From a bacterium (GTDB lineage Bacteria; Bacillota; Bacilli; Lactobacillales; Streptococcaceae): a stretch of 64,000 nt of DNA. A program made the position numbers and the translations under genes. The notes beneath the pieces are model-generated. The model did no database searches, was not told where the DNA came from, and saw only the letters and a list, made by a program, of their open reading frames with translations. Positions 44,597 to 54,740 of the stretch are shown here, piece by piece (positions within the stretch are counted from its first letter, which is position 1; every line of letters begins with the position of its first letter). Location: the NCBI GenBank assembly GCA_905221085.1, contig CAJNBT010000001.1:62001-126000 (forward strand), read 5' to 3'.

Positions 44597-45019
44597 ATGA
44601 AACCATCTTCTTTTCAGACCACAATAGAAAATCAGTTTGACTATATCTGTAAACGTGCTATGGAAGACGAGCGAAAGAATTATATGCTTTATCTTTCAAG
44701 GATTGCAAAGCGTGAGGTGTCCTTTTCGGATGTTGGCGATTATCTTGTTAGCCAGTTTGCGACAACAGATAACTATTCAACTGACTTTCAGATTTTTACA
44801 CTCAATGGGTTATCAGTAGGCGTTGAAAATGATTTGTTGAGTGAAGCATTACGTGAGTTGCCAGACAAGAAACGTGAAATTCTACTGCTGTTTTACTTTA
44901 TGGACATGAGCGATTCAGAAATTGCAGACCTGTTGAAATTGAACCGTTCTACTGTCTATCGGCATAGAACCAGTGGACTAGCCTTAATTAAAAAGTTTAT
45001 GGAGGAATTTGAAGAATGA
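44597..45019 (+). CDS. orf7: Tn916 Orf7, sigma-70 region 4-like activator
   Basis: A 140-residue protein with a C-terminal sigma-4-like helix-turn-helix (about 85-130, PDKKREILLLFYF...SEIADLLKLNRSTVYRH). With Orf8 it drives transcription toward xis-int and, in the circle, the transfer genes. The start at 44597 (MKPSSFQ) follows GGGGGTGAG. The 3' end overlaps orf8 by four bases. Confidence 0.9.
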   Translation: MKPSSFQTTIENQFDYICKRAMEDERKNYMLYLSRIAKREVSFSDVGDYLVSQFATTDNYSTDFQIFTLNGLSVGVENDLLSEALRELPDKKREILLLFYFMDMSDSEIADLLKLNRSTVYRHRTSGLALIKKFMEEFEE

Positions 45020-45246
45020 AAACACAATATCCTATGATTCCCTTTCCTCTCATTGTAAAGGCAACAGATGGCGATACCGAAGCGATTAACCAGATTCTAC
45101 ATCATTACAGAGGGTACATAACGAAGCGTTCCCTACGACTTATGAAAGATGAATATGGCAATCAAAGTATGGTCGTTGATGAAGTCTTACGTGGAAGAAT
45201 GGAAACCAGACTGATTACAAAGATTTTGTCATTTGAAATTAAGTAA
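45016..45246 (+). CDS. orf8: Tn916 Orf8, helix-turn-helix partner of Orf7
   Basis: A 76-residue protein of the conjugative-transposon helix-turn-helix type (FPLIVKATDGDTEAINQILHHYRGYI), resembling a truncated sigma region 2. It is translationally coupled to orf7. It acts with Orf7 in positive control of excision and transfer in Tn916. Confidence 0.88.
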   Translation: MKTQYPMIPFPLIVKATDGDTEAINQILHHYRGYITKRSLRLMKDEYGNQSMVVDEVLRGRMETRLITKILSFEIK

Positions 45247-45706
45247 TATCCTCTCTCCTTTCGTGGAAGCGTGCTAAACCATTCCACGCTTCCCGAACAG
45301 GGAGGTTTGTTATTCCACCAAAGCATATTGAGCTTTCAATGTGTTTTGATAGGCTAACGAGCCATTGTTCTTTGAAAACTGAATAAAAGTAATCGAATAC
45401 GTTTCGATAAGAAAAGAGCCAACGGAACTAACCGCCATGACCTATCTTATAAAGATAGCGAGCGATTCATGTTAGTGATCCGAGAAGCAATCTTTAGCAG
45501 GATTGCCTGCAACGACATTCTTATCGTGATAATGATACTCCCATACAGTCAATAGTCCGAGCGTGATAAAACCGTCGCAGGCAATGAGTATGGCTACATG
45601 AGAACCATGCAGGGGTGGAACTCCCGTGAGCTTTGCTAAAGCTGTTCGATTGCTGGTAAAACAACTTTTATGAAATCCAAATAAGTGATTTGGAAAGGAG
45701 GATTTT
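45247..45706 (+). promoter_or_regulatory. boxA-like motif and structured leader upstream of xis
   Basis: A 460-base region without a clear gene. GTTCTTTGAAAACTGAAT (45367-45384) is boxA-like and nearly the same as the ICE motif at 29182-29165. It is followed by about 300 bases rich in short complementary blocks (for example AACGACATTCTTATCG region and GCAGGGG...CTCCCGTGAGC near 45608-45632) up to the GGAGG before xis. The short Orf10 of Tn916 maps here but I could not define it. Confidence 0.55.
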
Positions 45707-45910
45707 ATGAAGCAGACTGACATTCCTATTTGGGAACGTTATACCCTAACCATTGAAGAAGCGTCAAAATATTTTCGTATTGGCGAAAACAAGCTACGAC
45801 GCTTGGCAGAGGAAAATAAAAATGCAAATTGGCTGATTATGAATGGCAATCGTATTCAGATTAAACGAAAACAATTTGAAAAAATTATAGATACATTGGA
45901 CGCAATCTAG
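45707..45910 (+). CDS. xis: Tn916 excisionase Xis
   Basis: A 67-residue basic winged-helix protein ([20 protein letters not shown]) that bends the element ends and directs the integrase toward excision. GGAGG precedes the start. It lies 81 bases upstream of int and is expressed with it. Confidence 0.95.
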
Positions 45911-45991
45911 CGTCGCCAAAGGGTCTTGTATATGATAAAATAGTATTAAGTCGTATCAAGGCTCTTTCCATAAAGGAAAGGAGCAAATGCC

Positions 45992-47209
45992 ATGTCAGAA
46001 AAAAGACGTGACAATAAAGGTCGAATCTTAAAGACTGGAGAGAGCCAACGAAAAGACGGAAGATACTTATACAAATATATAGATTCATTTGGAGAACCGC
46101 AATTTGTTTACTCGTGGAAACTTGTGGCTACAGACCGAGTACCAGCAGGAAAGCGTGATTGTATCTCACTTAGAGAGAAAATCGCAGAGTTACAGAAAGA
46201 CATTCATGATGGTATTGATGTTGTAGGAAAGAAAATGACACTCTGCCAGCTTTACGCAAAACAGAACGCTCAAAGACCAAAGGTTAGAAAAAACACTGAA
46301 ACTGGACGCAAATATCTTATGGATATTTTGAAGAAAGACAAGTTAGGTGTAAGAAGTATTGACAGTATTAAGCCATCAGACGCTAAAGAATGGGCTATTA
46401 GAATGAGTGAAAATGGTTATGCTTATCAAACCATCAATAACTACAAACGTTCTTTAAAGGCTTCATTCTATATTGCTATACAAGATGATTGTGTTCGGAA
46501 GAATCCATTTGACTTTCAACTGAAAGCAGTTCTTGATGATGATACTGTCCCTAAGACCGTACTAACAGAAGAACAGGAAGAAAAACTGTTAGCCTTTGCA
46601 AAAGCTGATAAAACCTACAGCAAAAATTATGATGAAATTCTGATACTCTTAAAAACAGGTCTTCGTATTTCAGAGTTTGGTGGTTTGACACTTCCAGATT
46701 TAGATTTTGAGAATCGTCTTGTCAATATAGACCATCAGCTATTGAGAGATACTGAAATTGGGTACTACATTGAAACACCAAAGACCAAAAGTGGCGAACG
46801 TCAAGTTCCTATGGTTGAAGAAGCCTATCAAGCATTTAAGCGAGTGTTAGCGAATCGAAAGAATGATAAGCGTGTTGAGATTGATGGATATAGTGATTTC
46901 CTCTTTCTTAATAGAAAGAACTATCCAAAAGTGGCAAGTGATTACAACGGCATGATGAAAGGTCTTGTTAAGAAATACAATAAGTATAACGAGGATAAAT
47001 TGCCACACATCACTCCACATAGTTTGCGACATACATTCTGTACCAACTATGCAAATGCAGGAATGAATCCAAAGGCATTACAGTACATTATGGGACATGC
47101 TAATATAGCCATGACGCTGAACTATTACGCACATGCAACATTCGATTCTGCAATGGCAGAAATGAAACGCTTGAATAAAGAGAAGCAACAGGAGCGTCTT
47201 GTTGCTTAG
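45992..47209 (+). CDS. int: Tn916 tyrosine integrase
   Basis: A 405-residue tyrosine recombinase for Tn916 integration and excision. It has an N-terminal arm-binding domain, a core-binding domain (about 80-180) and a catalytic domain with the first Arg in LKTGLRISEFGG, HSLRHTFCTNYA (His-x-x-Arg) and MGHANIAMTLNYYAH holding the second His and nucleophilic Tyr. GGAAAGGAG stands before the ATG at 45992. All key residues are present, so the element should be mobile. Confidence 0.96.
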   Translation: MSEKRRDNKGRILKTGESQRKDGRYLYKYIDSFGEPQFVYSWKLVATDRVPAGKRDCISLREKIAELQKDIHDGIDVVGKKMTLCQLYAKQNAQRPKVRKNTETGRKYLMDILKKDKLGVRSIDSIKPSDAKEWAIRMSENGYAYQTINNYKRSLKASFYIAIQDDCVRKNPFDFQLKAVLDDDTVPKTVLTEEQEEKLLAFAKADKTYSKNYDEILILLKTGLRISEFGGLTLPDLDFENRLVNIDHQLLRDTEIGYYIETPKTKSGERQVPMVEEAYQAFKRVLANRKNDKRVEIDGYSDFLFLNRKNYPKVASDYNGMMKGLVKKYNKYNEDKLPHITPHSLRHTFCTNYANAGMNPKALQYIMGHANIAMTLNYYAHATFDSAMAEMKRLNKEKQQERLVA

Positions 47210-47222
47210 TAGTACAAATGAA

Positions 47223-47243
47223 TTTACTACTTATTTACCACTT
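47223..47243. repeat. Right-end integrase arm repeats of Tn916
   Basis: Two copies of the TTTAC(T/C)ACTT element just after int, counterpart of the pair at 29419-29442. Confidence 0.65.
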
Positions 47244-47385
47244 CTGACAGCTAAGACATGAGGAAATATGCAAAGAAACGTGAAGTATCTTCCTACAGTA
47301 AAAATACTCGAAAGCACATAGAATAAGGCTTTACGAGCATTTAAGAAAATATAAAAAGATAATTAGAAATTTATACTTTGTTTGT

Positions 47386-47973
47386 CTAAAAAAGCAGCAA
47401 ACTATAAACTAGTAGGTTCCACACCAAATGTAGACCCATACTTCCCCATAAGTCCGATTTATAGCGCACCATCCCTAAAAAGATCCCAAGTGAAACATAT
47501 AAACACCAAGCTAGAATGGTTCCTGGATGATGTACTAAGGCAAATAAAACACTTGTCAAAGCAACTCGAATATCTAATTTTCTGACCAGGTTCCATAAAA
47601 TTTCTCGATACAGAAATTCTTCAACCATACTCGCATTGATTAAGAACAATAAAAATGAAAACCAAGGAACCTGATGTTGAAGTCCAATTAAGTTTGCTTG
47701 ATTCGTGCTTCCTTGAGCATGGATTAGACTAAAACATAGGCTTATAATCAGTAGGCTAACGAATCCAATACCAAGCCATTTCATCCTAGTTTTCATATTG
47801 ACCTTGACCACTTGTTTTCGTTGGCCATACATCCATAAAAAAGAAATGAGCGACGCACAATAGAGAATCTGTAGTATGGTTAACTCACCAATACAAAGCA
47901 ATTTCAGTAAGTATAGGGATACCAATAAGACATTTACTTGTTGGAATATATAAACTGGAATTATTCTTTTCAT
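47386..47973 (-). CDS. CPBP-family intramembrane metalloprotease
   Basis: A 195-residue protein with about five or six transmembrane helices and CPBP motifs: EEFLYRE (the EExxxR type, about 105-111) and FALVHHP (about 133-139), then a distal GLHLVWN. Such proteins process prenylated or bacteriocin-related substrates, and are sometimes immunity factors. It is the first ICE backbone gene right of Tn916; its stop lies about 30 bases from the Tn916 end, so it seems complete. Confidence 0.85.
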   Translation of the reverse strand: MKRIIPVYIFQQVNVLLVSLYLLKLLCIGELTILQILYCASLISFLWMYGQRKQVVKVNMKTRMKWLGIGFVSLLIISLCFSLIHAQGSTNQANLIGLQHQVPWFSFLLFLINASMVEEFLYREILWNLVRKLDIRVALTSVLFALVHHPGTILAWCLYVSLGIFLGMVRYKSDLWGSMGLHLVWNLLVYSLLLF

Positions 47974-47975
47974 AG

Positions 47976-48209
47976 TTACCTCCGAAATAAATCTTCATAA
48001 TCTAAATCTAATACCTGCACAATCCTTTCTACCCATGGACTTTGAGGCATTCGTTGTTCCATCTTGTAGTGGCGTATTTTTTGATACAAACGATTCAATT
48101 CACTTGGATAGTGAAACTCTCCCGCAAACATTTTTCTGGTTAACTCAATCCAGCTAATATTTCTTTCAGCCAAAATAATGGACAAGTTCTCCCAAAATCG
48201 TTCAGCCAT
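47976..48209 (-). CDS. Small helix-turn-helix-like ICE protein
   Basis: A 77-residue protein whose pattern (LSIILAERNISWIELTRKMFAG...WVERIVQVLDLDYEDLF) is reminiscent of short XRE-type DNA-binding proteins. It lies between the CPBP protease and the Spx-like gene on the same strand. I do not know its function; a regulator of the neighbouring genes is possible. Confidence 0.6.
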   Translation of the reverse strand: MAERFWENLSIILAERNISWIELTRKMFAGEFHYPSELNRLYQKIRHYKMEQRMPQSPWVERIVQVLDLDYEDLFRR

Positions 48210-48221
48210 ATTGCTTCTCCT

Positions 48222-48602
48222 TTAACTAGATAAATAATGTGTTTGTGCCATGTAAATCAATTGTTTCGTATCTCTTGGCAATAGAGCTCTAGCCTCTTCC
48301 AAATTCAGATTTGGATAAACTCTCTTATTTGAAACCGCAAGAGGAAGTCTGATGGTTAGTTCAGGATTTTTTAAGATCATCTCAACGAAATCCGTTAATC
48401 TTAAATTGTCACGGTTCTTAAATCGTAATAAATTGGGAGATAAAAACTCAAAACAATCTGAAGAATAGCTCATCATCTCAATTAATTTATTCTTTGTCAT
48501 TTCAGAAATCGAATGAGGAGTGACCTCTATACCATACTTTTGAAAGAAATCCAAAAGAAGTTGATTTCTTTGGCTATTTTTACTTAGATAGAGATCAATC
48601 AT
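48222..48602 (-). CDS. Spx/ArsC-like protein without the redox cysteines
   Basis: A 126-residue protein with the Spx fold signature: IDLYLS at the N-terminus, DFVEMILKNPELTIRLPLAV aligning with the Spx segment ending in RRPIII, then the VYPNLNLEEARALLPRD region matching the conserved YNEDEIRRFLPR part. The Spx CxxC (positions 10 and 13) is replaced by Ser10 and Asn13, so it cannot form the redox switch. It may still bind RNA polymerase alpha, but that is inference. It overlaps the 48595 gene by eight bases. Confidence 0.75.
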   Translation of the reverse strand: MIDLYLSKNSQRNQLLLDFFQKYGIEVTPHSISEMTKNKLIEMMSYSSDCFEFLSPNLLRFKNRDNLRLTDFVEMILKNPELTIRLPLAVSNKRVYPNLNLEEARALLPRDTKQLIYMAQTHYLSS

Positions 48603-49044
48603 GGGAGACCTCCCAAAGATTCGGTTCCATTTGATATTCTGAAACGATTAAGGAATCTAATAAATTTGAGAAGTTAACTGATTTCTTGTCTTCATCATAA
48701 GCTTTTACAGTTACTTGGGTTGTAAGTATTCCCTCTTTTCCCTCGGCTCGATAGCCTTGCCCATATAAAACAAAAACAAGATTATGATTATCATCTACAA
48801 AGGCATCAGCTCCGTTCTTTATATCCTGACTTTCAAGGAATTCCATAATGTTTTGAAGATAGGATTCGTAAAATAGGGGGTAATTATGTTTTTTATGGTA
48901 ATCATCTAAAAATGTCACCTCAAACTCACATGGATAATTGGGCATCAAAAATATTTGTTCATCCAGCTGTCTGATTTCTGCATCATGTAATTCTGTTTCT
49001 AATTCATCACAATCTAGTATTGATTCTTTATTTAATGCTTTCAT
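48595..49044 (-). CDS. Hypothetical ICE protein
   Basis: A 149-residue acidic cytosolic protein that I do not recognise. Two features are visible: an aromatic DDYHKKHNYPLFYESYLQN segment (about 47-65) and a beta-rich second half. Its start overlaps the methyltransferase gene end by 17 bases and its end overlaps the Spx-like gene, so it is part of a tightly packed operon. Confidence 0.7.
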   Translation of the reverse strand: MKALNKESILDCDELETELHDAEIRQLDEQIFLMPNYPCEFEVTFLDDYHKKHNYPLFYESYLQNIMEFLESQDIKNGADAFVDDNHNLVFVLYGQGYRAEGKEGILTTQVTVKAYDEDKKSVNFSNLLDSLIVSEYQMEPNLWEVSHD

Positions 49045-50386
49045 CTTTTTCCTCTATTTCTTTTAATTTCTTTGCGATTGCAGCAATCACAGGAACGGTT
49101 ACACTATTACCAGCTTGTTTATAGAGCTGACTATTACTAGAGACTTTTCTAGCAGCTTCAAAAGCCCAATCAGGAAAGCCCTGTAGGCGAAAACACTCTT
49201 TAGGAGTGATTCGTCGTATTCTCAAACGGTAAAATTGTCCATCTATTAAGACACCGGCTACATGATAAACTTGCTTATCTTCTCCTTCATAGCTAGCAAC
49301 TACTACTCCCATTTGCCCACTAGTTGTTAACGTATTCGCTATACCTTTGCCAACTCTACCACGACGATACTGAGAACTTGGTCTTTCCAAATTGATTGAA
49401 TCTCCTATTTCTGCTTGAGCATATCCTTTTTTCGTTGCCTCTCGGACTTTTAGAAATTGGATTGGTTCTGGAATCAGTATTTTGGGGATTTTATCTCCAC
49501 CTTGCATCGTAGTCAGTGTTGGAGATAGCCCCTCACTTCCATAGACGCGACCAGTTTCCTTAAAGCTAGTTGGTAAATCTCCAACAACGACAATACCATG
49601 GCGATCCTGAGTATTTAAAGTAAACATTGACTCTTGATTATCCTTGAAACGTCTACCATTTTGTCTTTTTTCTAATCTGTCTGGTGTCATACAAGGAATC
49701 GCAACTTTAAATCCTTCTCCTTTTCCACGAACTAAGGTTGGCGCAAGACCTTCTGAATAATAGACTTTACCACTCATTCCACTTCTTGATGGATTTAAAT
49801 TCCCTAGTGCTTTCAAAGTCTCAGGGTTAGTTGCTTGACCTTCTCGTCTGAAAGGAAATAGGAGTCTGGTACCTTTCTTTCTAGAATGTCCGATAATAAA
49901 CACCCTCTCTCTGTTTTGGGGAACGCCAAAATCCTTACTGTTAAGCACCTGCCACTCAACATCAAACCCCAACTCATCAAGTGTGGTAAGAATTGTGGTG
50001 AACGTCCGTCCCTTATCGTGATTGAGTAGGCCTTTAACATTTTCAAGAAAAAGAAAACGTGGTTGGATTTGTTTGGTCGCTCGAGCAATTTCAAAGAACA
50101 AAGTTCCTCTAGTATCTTCAAATCCCAATCGTCTTCCTGCGATTGAAAATGCTTGACAAGGGAATCCCCCACAGATGACATCGACTTTCCCTCTAAGTTT
50201 TTTAAATTCGTCATCTGAAACATCTCGTATGTCATGAAATTCTATTTCTCCTTCCGTTTGAAAAATGGACTTATAAGATTTCCTAGCAAATTTATCAATC
50301 TCACAAAATCCAATACACTCGTGTCCAACACTTTCCATTCCAAGTCTAAATCCACCTATACCTGAAAATAAATCAATAAATCTCAT
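49028..50386 (-). CDS. Orphan DNA cytosine-C5 methyltransferase
   Basis: A 452-residue C5-methyltransferase. Motif I DLFSGIGGFRLG lies at residues about 5-16, catalytic Cys77 in GGFPCQAFS, ENVKGLL (motif VI), NRERVFIIG (VIII), LQGFPDWA (IX) and QAGNSVTVPV (X). The variable region (about 200-370) holds three similar blocks (EGLAPTL, EGLSPTL, KGIANTL). The start at 50386 has GGGGAG upstream; the open frame reaches 50470. No restriction endonuclease is adjacent. A cytosine methyltransferase is reported for Tn5252, so self-protection is likely. Confidence 0.92.
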   Translation of the reverse strand: MRFIDLFSGIGGFRLGMESVGHECIGFCEIDKFARKSYKSIFQTEGEIEFHDIRDVSDDEFKKLRGKVDVICGGFPCQAFSIAGRRLGFEDTRGTLFFEIARATKQIQPRFLFLENVKGLLNHDKGRTFTTILTTLDELGFDVEWQVLNSKDFGVPQNRERVFIIGHSRKKGTRLLFPFRREGQATNPETLKALGNLNPSRSGMSGKVYYSEGLAPTLVRGKGEGFKVAIPCMTPDRLEKRQNGRRFKDNQESMFTLNTQDRHGIVVVGDLPTSFKETGRVYGSEGLSPTLTTMQGGDKIPKILIPEPIQFLKVREATKKGYAQAEIGDSINLERPSSQYRRGRVGKGIANTLTTSGQMGVVVASYEGEDKQVYHVAGVLIDGQFYRLRIRRITPKECFRLQGFPDWAFEAARKVSSNSQLYKQAGNSVTVPVIAAIAKKLKEIEEKDESIK

Positions 50387-50484
50387 TTCTTTATCTCCCC
50401 TTTCTGATCGACTATCAATGTCCAAAAAGTCACACCACTTGAAATTAAAATGAGCAAAACTAATATCCACTCGATTGACGACAT

Positions 50485-51264
50485 TTAACCACCTCCTTTT
50501 CTAACACGGTTATTCCAAACAGAATACAGGCCATTAAACACAAATTCAGCAAGCACTTCCGCTCGTCTAACAAAGCGAACATTGTCAAGAGCATACTGAT
50601 AGATTCTCTCAAAATCAGTCATAGCAATGTCACTGGCTGTTTCAGAAAAACCCTCTCGTCTAAATTGATCTTGTACCAATCCCCAAATATAATCTCGATC
50701 ATATTTTGTGACCTTTTCTACTTTTCTTTTCAAGATAGGTTGAGTATTCCTATCCTCCTCATCCTCAATAAATAAAGAATCAGTCTCACTATATTTAGTC
50801 TCACTAACTTCAGTCTCACTAGGGGCTGAATATGAGACGGGGGGCGTTTCATTTTCAACCTGCCCTAGTCTTTTTTTAACACTAGGCCTGTCAGAAATAG
50901 ATACTGGGGTAGAAGATATTTCCCCTAAATAAATCTTATTAGCTAGTCTTCCTTTCTCACTTGAAGACTGTTGAACTTCATCAATTAAGTCATATTCTTT
51001 AAGAGTCTTTTTGATGGACAGTAACTTTGACTTCGAACAACCTAACAGCCTCATCAGTTTAGAATTAGAAAATACTAAATAGACTGCTCCTTCTTCATCT
51101 ATCCAACCACGACTGAGAGATAATTCTAAACGATCTTTTAAAATAGAATAAGCCACCTTTACTTCTAGTTTCATATCCATATATTTCTCATCCTCAAAAA
51201 GAATTTTAGGTAATTTATAATACCGTTCTGAAGTTTGGTATTGATTTGCGGTAATTCGTTTCAT
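50485..51264 (-). CDS. RepA_N-type replication initiator-like protein
   Basis: A 259-residue protein with the RepA_N N-terminal domain (residues about 1-110, YYKLPKILFEDEKYMDMKLEVKVAYSIL and a winged helix). A low-complexity linker follows (about 130-175), then a conserved C-terminal helical domain. Such proteins may drive plasmid-like replication of the excised circle. The gene lies near the right ICE end and overlaps the 51261 gene by four bases. Confidence 0.88.
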   Translation of the reverse strand: MKRITANQYQTSERYYKLPKILFEDEKYMDMKLEVKVAYSILKDRLELSLSRGWIDEEGAVYLVFSNSKLMRLLGCSKSKLLSIKKTLKEYDLIDEVQQSSSEKGRLANKIYLGEISSTPVSISDRPSVKKRLGQVENETPPVSYSAPSETEVSETKYSETDSLFIEDEEDRNTQPILKRKVEKVTKYDRDYIWGLVQDQFRREGFSETASDIAMTDFERIYQYALDNVRFVRRAEVLAEFVFNGLYSVWNNRVRKGGG

Positions 51265-51434
51265 AGCGCTCCTCCAAGTTCTTTGAGTATTAAATCTCCA
51301 CTTAATTCCAATCGAACCAAGCCACTTTTTTCTAATTCAGCCATAAGAGAGATGGCTTCAACAATATCTATTCCCATTTCACGTACTAAAAATGAAATGA
51401 CAATATAGCGTGATGATTGTAATTCTTTTGTCAT
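51261..51434 (-). CDS. Small protein at the right ICE end
   Basis: A 57-residue protein starting MTKELQSSRYIV with GGAGGG in front (the open frame to 51473 would run through a terminator hairpin and is rejected). It is predicted helical and cytosolic, coupled to the RepA_N gene by a four-base overlap. It may be an accessory or regulatory partner of replication; the function is unknown. Confidence 0.65.
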   Translation of the reverse strand: MTKELQSSRYIVISFLVREMGIDIVEAISLMAELEKSGLVRLELSGDLILKELGGAL

Positions 51435-51450
51435 TTTCCCTCCTGAAAAT

Positions 51451-51481
51451 AAAAAAAGGAGAACAATATACAATTGTTCTC
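51451..51481 (-). terminator. Intrinsic terminator shielding the ICE right end
   Basis: Minus strand GAGAACAAT (51481-51473) and ATTGTTCTC (51467-51459) form a perfect nine-base stem with a five-base loop, followed by a T7 run. It stops transcripts coming from rlmCD into the ICE, or attenuates the repA operon. The rest of the 51482-51642 gap has no gene that I can support. Confidence 0.8.
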
Positions 51482-51642
51482 TCGTTAGTTAAATATTTAT
51501 TGTTGTATTCATTTTTCCGATGCGCAAACGACATCTACAAATACATATACATCTATGTGCCTTTTTAGGACTTTTCTGACGTCAAAATTGCCTTTATCTA
51601 CAAAGACAAAATGCTTGTAAAATAGCTTAAAATCAAGGATTT

Positions 51643-53016
<1,374 letters not shown>

Positions 53017-53077
53017 CTATTGGCCGACAAAAAAGACGGCAACGTTACGGTTACCATCTATTATACCATGAAATTTC

Positions 53078-54052
53078 TTAAGAACCAAAACTCTTGAAGA
53101 AGTTGACAATGGCTTGCCAGAGGGAGCTTAGGAAATTACCGCCGTCCTCTAGCGCCTTATCCGCATCAAAGTTAAGGTTGATATTTTTAAAACTGTCGCC
53201 AGCTTGTGATACGATACTTTGTTTAAGGTCATTTAGGGTTTTAGTGAAGTCTGCATTGCTGAGGATATCACTTTTTGAGAGATTTAAAGCAAAATTGATG
53301 ATGATATTGATCTGGTTTCCTGTTATAACCTGATCAAGTTTGTAATTTTTTAAGGTATCTTCAACGATTTTGCGGACATCTTCCTCTGTCAGATTTCCCT
53401 TACTTTCTTTAGCTTTGGCGAGTCCTGACTTGATATCGGCTAGGGCAACGTTCAATTTATTAGCATCATAGCCAGTTTTGTCCTTGTTTTCAGCATTGAT
53501 ATCTGACAAAGCCTTCAACTCTTCTTGAGCCAACTCTTTGTTGGCTTGTGGCACCTTGGCTCCATTAGCTTCCAGCGAATAGTAAATCCCGGCTAAGGCA
53601 CTCTCACCTGTGACTGGAATAGGGGCTGCTACAGTAATTTTGGCATGTTCCACACCCAAGGTTACGGCTGCGTTTCGGTACATATCCTGCGTCACCTTAG
53701 TGATATTTTCTGGTGTTTCAATCTTGACCTCAAGTGGCGACTTATCACCTAGTTTTTGAATCTTGGCTGATGAATACAACTGTAAGCTAGAGTCATTAGC
53801 CACATTCATGATTTTAGAATAGACATCAGGTGTCATGGTCTTTAGTTCTTTGGTGTCTGTTGAGGCATTGTAGCCTAGTTTTTTTAGGGTTTGATTTTTT
53901 TGGTCTTCAGACAATGATGAACCTAGGACATATTCAGGTTGAACATAGGTTTCATCGATGACTTTTTGAACATCAGTTGCTGCATGGACACTATTCATAG
54001 CTGTTACTGCCCACAAGACCGCAGCACTGGTCAGAAAGAGTTTCTTTCTCAT
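53078..54052 (-). CDS. DUF1002 secreted protein
   Basis: A 324-residue DUF1002 protein with an N-terminal signal peptide (about 1-25, LFLTSAAVLWAVTAMNSVHA). The body has the family's repeated helical segments (VTGESALAGIYYSLEANG). It is conserved next to rlmCD in pneumococci and is exported or surface-associated. The function is unknown. It is the first non-mobile gene after rlmCD in the minus-strand gene order. Confidence 0.85.
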   Translation of the reverse strand: MRKKLFLTSAAVLWAVTAMNSVHAATDVQKVIDETYVQPEYVLGSSLSEDQKNQTLKKLGYNASTDTKELKTMTPDVYSKIMNVANDSSLQLYSSAKIQKLGDKSPLEVKIETPENITKVTQDMYRNAAVTLGVEHAKITVAAPIPVTGESALAGIYYSLEANGAKVPQANKELAQEELKALSDINAENKDKTGYDANKLNVALADIKSGLAKAKESKGNLTEEDVRKIVEDTLKNYKLDQVITGNQINIIINFALNLSKSDILSNADFTKTLNDLKQSIVSQAGDSFKNINLNFDADKALEDGGNFLSSLWQAIVNFFKSFGS

Positions 54053-54125
54053 AGGGAATTTCCTCCTTTACCTTTCTAGAGTAATATATCTATCTTAAAG
54101 AAAACTTATAACAAAAACATCTGGA

Positions 54126-54740
54126 CTAGCCAGATGTCGAAAAGAGAGTGAAACATTTGATGATGTAAAGGTTGAGTTGAACCTGTCTAGAATAATAATA
54201 GTTTCCTCCATTTACATAGAGTTCGGCACCGTGAAAAATGGAAATGGGGTGAATATAACTATAAGTCTTTCCAGTGGTATTACCAAGTAAGGGAGCAACA
54301 GTATCACGAGAGTACTGTTTGGCCAGTGCTAGGGTGTTTTCCTTACCATTTTGGGCGATAAAATCGATATAGACAGGTCCAAAATTGTAGGCTTGAACAG
54401 CCGTCCAGACATCTACCCCCTTCTTCTGGGCCAGATAGAGATTGTCTGTCAGAGTTTGAATGCCTTGCCGAATGCTAGAGGCATTATCATTGATGGTATT
54501 GGTTGAACCACTGGCAGACTCACTAGACTGCATAACATCGCCTTCTTTTCCTTTTGTTTCAGTATAAATCATAGCGAGCACAAGCTCTTCATTTGCTGGG
54601 GTGTCTTTTTCACTCAAGATTTCTCGCACCATGGGTTGATAGGTCATGACTTGCTTGACATCCTGGTGAACGCGGTAAGCTTTATAGCCAGCAAAAAGGA
54701 AGACTGCTAGTACAAGCACTCTTCGAATTCGTTTAAACAT
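54126..54740 (-). CDS. pvaA: PvaA-like lysozyme-family protein
   Basis: A 204-residue protein with an N-terminal membrane anchor/signal (about 5-20) and a lysozyme-like fold (about 50-195; [23 protein letters not shown], then AVQAYNFGP). It matches pneumococcal vaccine antigen A (PvaA), a peptidoglycan-active surface protein. The VMQSSES motif is shared with Tn916 Orf14. It directly follows the nucleoid-associated protein gene (stop and start adjacent). Confidence 0.85.
   Translation of the reverse strand: MFKRIRRVLVLAVFLFAGYKAYRVHQDVKQVMTYQPMVREILSEKDTPANEELVLAMIYTETKGKEGDVMQSSESASGSTNTINDNASSIRQGIQTLTDNLYLAQKKGVDVWTAVQAYNFGPVYIDFIAQNGKENTLALAKQYSRDTVAPLLGNTTGKTYSYIHPISIFHGAELYVNGGNYYYSRQVQLNLYIIKCFTLFSTSG

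Larger units (their letters stand above)
29325..47354. mobile_element. Tn916: Tn916/Tn5251-type conjugative transposon
   Basis: Complete orf24-orf13, tet(M), orf6, orf9, orf7, orf8, xis and int order of Tn916, about 18.0 kb. Ends are approximate: the right end is placed after the sequence ending AAGAAAATATAA near 47354, and the left end follows from the known element length and the AT-rich junction near 29325-29345. No erm or other resistance insertion is present. It is inserted about 130 bases upstream of the ICE transfer promoter, so that promoter is retained. Confidence 0.92.

Noticed and set aside
45472..45723. Minus-strand 83-codon frame upstream of xis
   Set aside because: It lies in the structured leader opposite to transcription and has no recognisable protein features.
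47382..47585. Plus-strand 67-codon frame next to Tn916
   Set aside because: Shadow of the CPBP protease gene on the other strand.
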